6,826 bases of DNA from Calditrichota bacterium (lineage in GTDB: Bacteria > Zixibacteria > MSB-5A5 > GN15 > FEB-12): contig QQUK01000042.1 of NCBI GenBank assembly GCA_008501655.1, positions 1 through 6,826 on the forward strand. Reading direction: 5' to 3'. Shown piece by piece: positions 1 through 4,851 of this stretch (position 1 is its first letter; each line of letters opens with the position of its first letter). A model generated the notes under the pieces. That model saw only the letters and a program-made list of their open reading frames with translations. It made no database searches and was not told the origin of the DNA. A program made the translations under genes and the position numbers.

Positions 1-986
1 TCACGTTTTTTGGCATAGCCGAGACGGTTGATAAAATCTTTGACCGAATCTGGAGTAAAGCCTCGTCTGCGTAATCCGCACAGGGTAGGCATACGGGGGT
101 CATCCCAGCCGTTGACATGATTTTCTTTCACGAGCTGGAGAAGTTTGCGCTTACTCGTAACCGTATTAGTAATATTCAAACGGGCAAATTCAATCTGCTG
201 AGGATGATGGACTTCAAGTTTATCTAAAAACCAGTCATACAAAGGACGGTGATCTTCAAAAGAGATATCACAGAGCGAATGAGTAATCCCTTCGATAGAG
301 TCAGACTGTCCATGCGCCCAGTCATAGGTCGGGTAGATACACCATGCATCTCCGGTTCGAGGATGTGTTGAACGAACTATTCGATACATGACCGGGTCAC
401 GCATATTCATGTTACCTGATGCCATATCTATTTTAGCCCGAAGGGTTTTGGAGCCATCCTCAAATTCACCGTTTTTCATCTTTTCAAACAGATCAAGATT
501 CTCTGCAATGGAGCGTTCCCGATACGGGGAATTTTTACCCGGTTCTGTTAATGTTCCCCGGTATTCCCGAATCTCATCTGCTGAGAGATCACAGACAAAG
601 GCGAGTTCTTTTTTAATAAGCAGAACAGCCCAGTCATAAAGCTGGTCGAAATAATCGGATGCATGATACAAACGGTCTTCCCAGTCGAAGCCAAGCCATT
701 TGATATCTTTCATGATCCCTTCAGCGTATTTTGGATCTTCCTTTTCCGGGTTGGTATCATCAAATCTCAGATTACAGAGGCCGCCATATTCCTCTGCAAC
801 AGCAAAAACAAGACAGATCGGTTTGGCATGCCCAATATGCAGATAACCGTTCGGTTCCGGAGGGAATCGGGTATGAACTTTTTTGTTGAAACGACCGCTT
901 CGGTTATGTTCATCAATAATAGTCCGGATAAAATCCTTGGTTTCCGGTTTATTATTATCTTCTGTCATCTCAGGTTTTTCAGACAT
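1..986 (-). CDS. glnS: Glutaminyl-tRNA synthetase, N-terminal 328 residues (C-terminus beyond window)
   Basis: Charges tRNA-Gln with glutamine using ATP in the cytoplasm. The visible part holds the class I catalytic core and strongly resembles E. coli GlnRS. It has the HIGH signature in EPNGYLHIGHAK (HIGH at residues 50-53), RFDDTNP at 74-80 in the glutamine pocket region, REYRGTL and PGKNSPYRER, CIYPTYDWAH, EGITHSLC with the pocket cysteine, WDDPRMPT and GLRRRG. The KMSKS-type loop reads VTSKRK (T277-K281), with Thr where E. coli has Met. The family is about 550 residues long, so the C-terminal beta-barrel anticodon-binding domains lie outside the window. The reading frame is open to base 1. 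The chosen ATG gives an N-terminus much like that of E. coli (FIRTIIDEH precedes the core); only a weak purine stretch precedes it. It lies 81 bases downstream of the selenoprotein gene, with a weak hairpin between them. Archaea lack this enzyme, so it supports a bacterial source. Confidence 0.97.
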   Translation of the reverse strand, partial: MSEKPEMTEDNNKPETKDFIRTIIDEHNRSGRFNKKVHTRFPPEPNGYLHIGHAKPICLVFAVAEEYGGLCNLRFDDTNPEKEDPKYAEGIMKDIKWLGFDWEDRLYHASDYFDQLYDWAVLLIKKELAFVCDLSADEIREYRGTLTEPGKNSPYRERSIAENLDLFEKMKNGEFEDGSKTLRAKIDMASGNMNMRDPVMYRIVRSTHPRTGDAWCIYPTYDWAHGQSDSIEGITHSLCDISFEDHRPLYDWFLDKLEVHHPQQIEFARLNITNTVTSKRKLLQLVKENHVNGWDDPRMPTLCGLRRRGFTPDSVKDFINRLGYAKKR

Positions 987-1002
987 TTTTTATCTTTTCT
1001 TT

Positions 1003-1038
1003 AAAAAGTTACAACTTACTATAAGCGGTAAATGTAAC
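1003..1038 (-). terminator. Weak hairpin with T-tract between the selenoprotein gene and glnS
   Basis: On the transcribed strand the arms GTTACA and TGTAAC (outer, perfect) and TTAC and GTAA (inner, separated from the outer arms by a 1x2 internal loop) enclose an 8-base loop. Five T residues follow directly. This is the shape of an intrinsic terminator or attenuator between the peroxiredoxin gene and glnS, but the stem is AT-rich and would be weak. The same inverted repeat could instead be an operator for glnS. No terminator-like structure of similar quality was seen in the other gaps. Confidence 0.3.
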
Positions 1039-1067
1039 AGATTTTTCTTATTTTTCAACCTAAATTC

Positions 1068-1499
1068 TCAGCCTCTGATAATGTCCAGAATATCATCATA
1101 ATTACCCATTCCCTGTTCGGCATAGATAATTTTGCCTTCCGGGTCAAAAGCGTATACCGTTCTCTGAATACTTTTACCATTCTCTTTTAAAGCTTTAAAT
1201 TTAGCAGCTATTGTCCTGTCCGAATCTGAGAGAATCGGGAATGAGAACCCCTTTTTCGAACAGTAATTTTCATGTGAGGTCACCGAAGCTGGATTAATGG
1301 CAAATACAATCGTATTTTCTGAATCGAATTTTTCTTTATACTCTTCCAGAGCAGCAAGTTGCCTGTTTCAGCCGGGTGTATTATTTTTAGGGTAAAAAAT
1401 AATGACTCCATATTTATCGGATACATCTTTGTCCGAAAAATTCCCGCCTGCTGATGATTCAAGATTAAATGCGGGAAGATTTGTACCTGTTTTTAACAT
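1068..1499 (-). CDS. bcp: Selenocysteine-containing peroxiredoxin, PrxQ/BCP type (UGA at codon 44)
   Basis: Predicted thiol/selenol peroxidase of 143 residues that reduces hydrogen peroxide and organic hydroperoxides in the cytoplasm, probably with thioredoxin-type reductants. The frame begins MLKTGTNLPAFNLESSAG and reads through one UGA to a second UGA at 1068-1070. The first UGA falls exactly at the peroxidatic position of the family motif PxxxTxxC: P37, T41, then TPG-UGA at 44. Downstream are SHENYC with Cys80, FPILSD (87-92), and R113 in QRTVYAFDPEGK, the expected active-site arginine. Cys80 lies 36 residues after position 44, the spacing between peroxidatic and resolving cysteines in the PrxQ subgroup with the resolving Cys on helix 3. 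A Sec44-Cys80 selenenylsulfide is therefore likely (inference). The ATG has a clear GGAGG six bases upstream. A weak sigma70-like promoter (TTGCCA, 18 bases, TACTAT; 1543-1572) overlaps the end of the preceding gene. The alternative, a nonsense-mutated pseudogene, is unlikely because the frame is otherwise intact and a SECIS-like hairpin follows the UGA. Confidence 0.9.
1334..1358 (-). promoter_or_regulatory. Putative bacterial SECIS element
   Basis: Directly after the in-frame UGA the mRNA can fold into a hairpin. It has a 3-bp lower stem (CTT with AAG), a 2x2 internal loop, a 6-bp upper stem (TGCTCT with AGAGTA, one G-U pair) and a GGA apical triloop. The loop guanines are bases 21 and 22 after the UGA. 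Bacterial SECIS elements lie within the coding sequence just after the UGA and carry one or more G residues in a small apical loop at about this distance, where SelB binds. The fold was found by eye and has not been scored. Confidence 0.6.
1368..1370 (-). other. In-frame UGA predicted to encode selenocysteine (Sec44)
   Basis: This UGA replaces the peroxidatic Cys codon in the TPGC motif of a PrxQ/BCP-type peroxiredoxin, giving TPG-Sec-NRQL. Recoding would need SelB, tRNA-Sec (selC), SelA and SelD, none of which is in this window. An ordinary gene caller would stop here, or start at the Met codon at 1283 and report only the C-terminal 71 residues. Confidence 0.88.
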
Positions 1500-1505
1500 A
1501 TCTGT

Positions 1506-1510
1506 CCTCC
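1506..1510 (-). promoter_or_regulatory. Shine-Dalgarno site of the selenoprotein gene
   Basis: GGAGG lies six bases before the ATG at 1499. A strong ribosome binding site here supports translation starting upstream of the UGA. This argues that the first 43 codons are expressed and that the gene is not a decayed remnant starting further downstream. Confidence 0.75.
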
Positions 1511-1552
1511 GGGGTTACTGTTTTAGTTTTTACTTAGGGTATATAGTACGAA

Positions 1553-2041
1553 TTATTTGGGTAATTTGGCAAGTTCGGAAAGTAATTTTTCATTATCAGG
1601 AACTAAGCTCAAATCGACATCATCTATGAAACGGATGATACCTTCTTTATCTATCAGAAAAACGACTCGGTTTGAATAGCCGTATTCGTTAAAAACCCCG
1701 TATTTTTGACAGACTTCGCCATGCGGATAAAAATCGGCCATCAAAGGAAACATCAGTCCCCCCAATGATTTTGCCCAGGCAATATGAGATGGAATGGAAT
1801 TGACAGAAATGCCAAACAGCTGACAATCAAGGTCCGTCAGCTGTTCAAATATTTTTTTGTATTGTGCTATATGATTACCACAGACGGCTGTCCAGTCACC
1901 CGGATAGAATGCTAACACGACATTTTTCCGTCCGCGGTACCATTTTAGATTGAGTTCGCCTTCGTTGTGAGTCGGTAAGGTGAAATCAGGGGCGACATCG
2001 CCAATCTGTAACACGTTATGATCCATTTCGGATTCTGACAT
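1553..2041 (-). CDS. Peroxiredoxin (AhpC/TSA family, cysteine type)
   Basis: Predicted cytoplasmic thiol peroxidase of 162 residues with a thioredoxin fold. The peroxidatic motif PxxxTxxC is present as PGDWTAVC with Cys54, and R125 in the segment SNRVVFLID is the expected active-site arginine. Other family segments are GDVAPDFTLP near the N-terminus, FGISVNSIPSH (76-86) and FPLMADF (98-104). Further cysteines are Cys73 and Cys111; neither sits at an obvious resolving position, so it may be a 1-Cys enzyme or use a partner protein (inference). The overall pattern resembles the AhpC/AhpE-like redoxins common in anaerobic bacteria. The start lies only three bases after the rubredoxin-like gene ends, so translation is probably coupled. 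No strong separate Shine-Dalgarno site is visible, and Met6 is a possible alternative start. The adjacent rubredoxin-like protein could supply electrons, but this is a guess from context. Confidence 0.93.
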   Translation of the reverse strand: MSESEMDHNVLQIGDVAPDFTLPTHNEGELNLKWYRGRKNVVLAFYPGDWTAVCGNHIAQYKKIFEQLTDLDCQLFGISVNSIPSHIAWAKSLGGLMFPLMADFYPHGEVCQKYGVFNEYGYSNRVVFLIDKEGIIRFIDDVDLSLVPDNEKLLSELAKLPK

Positions 2042-2044
2042 CAG

Positions 2045-2233
2045 TTATTCTTCTAAATCTCCAAATAGAGATGACTCAAAATCTTCGTCATCATCGAAAT
2101 CGTTATATAAACTTGCTTCGTCCTCTTCCTCAAATCGAGCAAACTTGGTTTTAGGAGCAGCACAAACCGGACACATATCCGGCAGTTCATCACCATCATG
2201 AACATAGCCGCAGATTTCGCATACCCAATGCAT
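2045..2233 (-). CDS. Small rubredoxin-like iron protein with acidic tail
   Basis: A 62-residue protein whose first 34 residues form a rubredoxin-type Fe(SCys)4 site: C5-x2-C8-G and C21-P-V-C24. Only 12 residues separate the two CxxC pairs, as in the C-terminal domain of rubrerythrin; classical rubredoxin has a much longer spacing. It probably shuttles single electrons to the diiron protein encoded just upstream, and perhaps to the peroxiredoxin downstream (inference from context). Residues 35-62 are strikingly acidic, with 15 Asp/Glu and no Lys or Arg, and look disordered. I chose the ATG at 2233: GGAGG lies five bases before it, whereas a TTG one codon earlier would leave only two bases of spacing. 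The stop codon lies three bases before the peroxiredoxin start. Confidence 0.9.
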   Translation of the reverse strand: MHWVCEICGYVHDGDELPDMCPVCAAPKTKFARFEEEDEASLYNDFDDDEDFESSLFGDLEE

Positions 2234-2238
2234 CAATA

Positions 2239-2243
2239 CCTCC
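2239..2243 (-). promoter_or_regulatory. Shine-Dalgarno site of the rubredoxin-like gene
   Basis: GGAGG is placed five bases before the ATG at 2233. This favours that ATG over the in-frame TTG at 2236, which would sit too close to the site. Confidence 0.7.
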
Positions 2244-2297
2244 GGAAGTTACTTTATAACTTTACCCAATAATGTGTTTATGTCCATACCGAAAAAC

Positions 2298-2798
2298 TTA
2301 ATGTTCCATCGGTGATTCATCATCATAACTAAACCAGTAATAATTACCGGTCAATGCTTCTTTTTCAGCCATTAAAAGTTCGTAGTGGCCATGTTCTTCT
2401 TCGGCAAGTTTATCAAAAATCTCTATAAATGTCGGGTCATTTATCAACTGACGTTCTTCCTGGTAATACTTTGTAGCGGCAAGTTCAGCTTCAATAGCAA
2501 GATTGAGGAATTCCATTTCCGTTTTTTTATCTTCAAGATGTCCTTTACGGAATACTTCCGCTAATGCATTGATTCCTTTTTCAGGAAGTTCGCCGATATC
2601 ACCACCAACATGTTTTTTGTAAAGACCAACCAGAGTTTCTTTATGCCGAATCTCATCATCGCGAAGATTTTCAAGTTTCTTTTTGGCTTCTTCATTATTT
2701 GCTTTTTCAGAGAGAAGATTATAAAAATAATATCCGTCTTCTTCACCCTTGATAGCTTTTTTCAAAATTTCGGCAATTTTTTCTTTTTCGTTGCTCAT
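2298..2798 (-). CDS. Ferritin-like diiron protein, rubrerythrin family without rubredoxin domain
   Basis: A 166-residue helical protein of the rubrerythrin/ferritin-like superfamily, expected to carry a non-haem diiron site that reduces hydrogen peroxide, and possibly oxygen, in the cytoplasm. The four-helix-bundle ligand pattern is visible: Glu19/Glu20 in helix 1 (KGEEDGYYFY), E49-x2-H52 in DDEIRHKETL, Glu103/Glu105 in IEAELAATKYY, and E135-x2-H138 in AEEEHGHYELL. It ends GNYYWFSYDDESPMEH and has no CxxC pairs, so the rubredoxin domain of ordinary rubrerythrin is absent. That domain is encoded by the next gene downstream, 64 bases away. The start is supported by AGGTGA six bases or so upstream. 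Only 27 bases separate it from the end of the synthetase gene, so co-transcription is likely. A pure iron-storage role is less likely given the peroxiredoxin neighbours. Confidence 0.92.
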   Translation of the reverse strand: MSNEKEKIAEILKKAIKGEEDGYYFYNLLSEKANNEEAKKKLENLRDDEIRHKETLVGLYKKHVGGDIGELPEKGINALAEVFRKGHLEDKKTEMEFLNLAIEAELAATKYYQEERQLINDPTFIEIFDKLAEEEHGHYELLMAEKEALTGNYYWFSYDDESPMEH

Positions 2799-2825
2799 GT
2801 TGTCACCTATACCTTACATATAAAA

Positions 2826-4796
2826 TTATTTTTGTTTTATATAATCTACAGCTTTATGCATTCTTTGTACAACTTCTTTTTGACCTACCAGATATAATAT
2901 GTCATAGAGTCCCGGACCATGGGGAACCCCGGATACCGCAAGTCTCGTTGGGTGAATCAGCACTCCTTTTTTAATCTCTTTTTCTTTGGCAAGCTCAGAA
3001 AGGGCTGACTCGATTGATTCTTTTTTATAATCTGCAATATTGTCAAATCTATCAGCAAGCTGCAACAAAATCTCAGCTGCTTCCGGAGTAAAGTTTTTCG
3101 CATCAGCTTTTTCATCATATTTATAATCAAACTGGAAAAAATAAGCTGACTGCTCTACAAAATCAGACATTCTCCGGCATCTTGGTTTAAGTATTGCAAC
3201 CAGATCTCTTAAAAACTCCCAACGGGTTTCCAGCCAGTATTTGGTTGTATACCCGGCATCAACAAGCATCGGAGCTACCTGCATTGCAATATCATGGTCG
3301 GATTTCAGCTGGATATGCTCCATATTAAAAGCTTCGAGTTTTTGTTCATCAAAAATCGCATTTGAAGAATTGAAATTATGTTCATTAAATATATCAATAA
3401 GTTCATCACGATTATAAATCTCACGGTCATTTTTCGGCGACCATCCGAGCATACAGAGAAAGTTAAACATCGCTTCCGGAAGAATCCCTTCCTTACGATA
3501 CTGGGCAACATCTTTATCGCCAAGCCGTTTTGAAACTTTCTTTTTATCAGGACGGAGAATCAGCGGGACATGTCCAAACACCGGAAGCTTAAAACCGAGG
3601 GCATGATAAATATGAATCTGCTTAAATGTATTCGTTATATGGTCATTACCTCGCAACACATGAGATATCCGCATATCGTTATCATCGACTACGACAGCAA
3701 GATTGTATGTAGCCGAACTATCTGAACGGGCAATGATGAAATCCTCGATTTCCTTGTTATCTCTTTTTAAATCACCGGAAACTAAATCGGTAAATGTTGT
3801 CTGACCATCCGGAATCTTCAGACGTATAGTGTATGGGATTCCGGCTCTGAGTTTCTGGTCAACCTCTTCTTTGGAAAGATTCAGACAGCGACGGTTATAT
3901 TGCAGCGGTCCTTTGTTAGCCTGTGCTTCTTCCCTGTCTGCGGCGAGTTGTTCCTGAGTGCAGAAACATCTGTATCCATGTCCCGATTCCAGAATCTTCT
4001 GTGCAGCTGTTTTATATAAATCAAGACGGTCGGATTGATAAACAATCTCTTCGTCCGATTGAATACCTAACCAGTCAAGAGCGGAGAGAATCGGTTCAAT
4101 CAATGAATTATCAGACCGGGCTACATCGGTATTTTCTATCCGAATCAGAAACTGACCTTTCGTATGACGGGCAAAAAGATAATTTGCTATCGCCATACGG
4201 GCGGTTCCGACATGAAGATATCCTGATGGTGATGGTGCTAATCGTACGCGAACCGGTTCTGTTATCATCTCTCTCTTTTCATCCTTTGGTTTCTCAACAA
4301 TTTCAACATCAATCTCATGTACCGCATCACTCTTTTCGAATACGGGCGGTGGAGGCGGTGGCGGTGCATCTGATTGCTGCTCTACATCTCTTGCTTTTAC
4401 AGCCGGTGCAGCAGGGCTGATTACCGTTTTTACGTGTGAAGATTCACGGACAATATTGTCTGACTTTATCTCTTCACCTGCAAGAGAAAGTATAATACCT
4501 CCAAGTAAATTGGCAAACAAATTATACAATAAAATCGCAATCCACTCGAAAAAGGTCACAAAAAAAGTGAAAAAGAATGCTGTTAAAAGAGGTGAAATTA
4601 CAAGAAACGATTCTATTGAGGAAGAGCTGATATCTATCTGGAACTGCATTTCAATAACAGAAGAAAAGAACATAAGAAAAAATGATAAAAACGGTGTCAA
4701 AAAAAGCCCGAGGAGAAATCCGGTTATCAGATTGATAATAAAAGCGACTTTGAGAAATGACCACGCTGATTTCGATTTCAGTTCATATTTTACCAT
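2826..4796 (-). CDS. gltX: Membrane-anchored glutamyl-tRNA synthetase (N-terminal two-helix membrane domain fused to GluRS)
   Basis: A 656-residue protein; ordinary GluRS has about 470-490. Residues 179-656 form a full GluRS, which attaches glutamate to tRNA-Glu. They include PSPSGYLHVGTAR (HIGH variant HVGT, 195-198), a zinc-site pattern C277-x-C279 with Y300-x3-C304, VVDDNDMRISHVLRGNDH, KVSKR (KMSKS variant, 420-424), and a C-terminal anticodon-binding region from about 500. Residues 1-110 contain two strongly hydrophobic stretches (about 12-48 and 64-104) with an acidic, non-basic loop between them and Lys-rich flanks. By the positive-inside rule both ends face the cytoplasm. This domain resembles small stand-alone membrane proteins of the DUF3566-like type (from memory, not searched). 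Residues 111-178 are a linker with seven consecutive prolines (145-151). One uninterrupted frame covers everything. Met177 (codon 4268-4266), preceded by GAGAGAG, could start a soluble GluRS. The ATG at 4796 has a weak GGGA upstream. A GlnRS gene nearby suggests this GluRS is discriminating (inference). Confidence 0.93.
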   Translation of the reverse strand: MVKYELKSKSAWSFLKVAFIINLITGFLLGLFLTPFLSFFLMFFSSVIEMQFQIDISSSSIESFLVISPLLTAFFFTFFVTFFEWIAILLYNLFANLLGGIILSLAGEEIKSDNIVRESSHVKTVISPAAPAVKARDVEQQSDAPPPPPPPVFEKSDAVHEIDVEIVEKPKDEKREMITEPVRVRLAPSPSGYLHVGTARMAIANYLFARHTKGQFLIRIENTDVARSDNSLIEPILSALDWLGIQSDEEIVYQSDRLDLYKTAAQKILESGHGYRCFCTQEQLAADREEAQANKGPLQYNRRCLNLSKEEVDQKLRAGIPYTIRLKIPDGQTTFTDLVSGDLKRDNKEIEDFIIARSDSSATYNLAVVVDDNDMRISHVLRGNDHITNTFKQIHIYHALGFKLPVFGHVPLILRPDKKKVSKRLGDKDVAQYRKEGILPEAMFNFLCMLGWSPKNDREIYNRDELIDIFNEHNFNSSNAIFDEQKLEAFNMEHIQLKSDHDIAMQVAPMLVDAGYTTKYWLETRWEFLRDLVAILKPRCRRMSDFVEQSAYFFQFDYKYDEKADAKNFTPEAAEILLQLADRFDNIADYKKESIESALSELAKEKEIKKGVLIHPTRLAVSGVPHGPGLYDILYLVGQKEVVQRMHKAVDYIKQK

Positions 4797-4851
4797 CTGT
4801 TCCCATCTGTTTTATATACTTTAAGATATGAGCTCAGTTTAAAAATTCAAG

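Noticed and set aside
388..1101. Several plus-strand open frames of 70-115 codons
   Set aside because: They lie opposite the glnS coding region, whose minus-strand frame matches GlnRS along its whole length.
1068..1283. Stand-alone 71-residue protein starting at an internal Met of the peroxiredoxin
   Set aside because: It is only the C-terminal half of a thioredoxin fold without the catalytic position. A strong ribosome binding site and intact N-terminal motifs lie upstream in the same frame.
1280..1462. Open minus-strand frame of about 60 codons overlapping the peroxiredoxin around the UGA
   Set aside because: It is in a different frame from the conserved peroxiredoxin residues, which continue on both sides of the UGA in one frame. 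It has no recognisable motif and no ribosome binding site.
1543..1572. Sigma70-like promoter TTGCCA, 18 bases, TACTAT upstream of the selenoprotein gene
   Set aside because: It matches consensus only partly (5/6 and 4/6) in AT-rich DNA where such matches occur by chance; kept only as a remark in the gene entry.
3923..4420. 165-codon open frame on the plus strand
   Set aside because: It is antisense to the linker and catalytic core of the GluRS fusion, whose motifs are unmistakable. Its own sequence has no recognisable family pattern.
4456..4824. 122-codon open frame on the plus strand, Lys/Ile/Ser-rich
   Set aside because: It is antisense to the membrane domain of the GluRS fusion; its composition is what the complement of Phe/Leu-rich codons would give.
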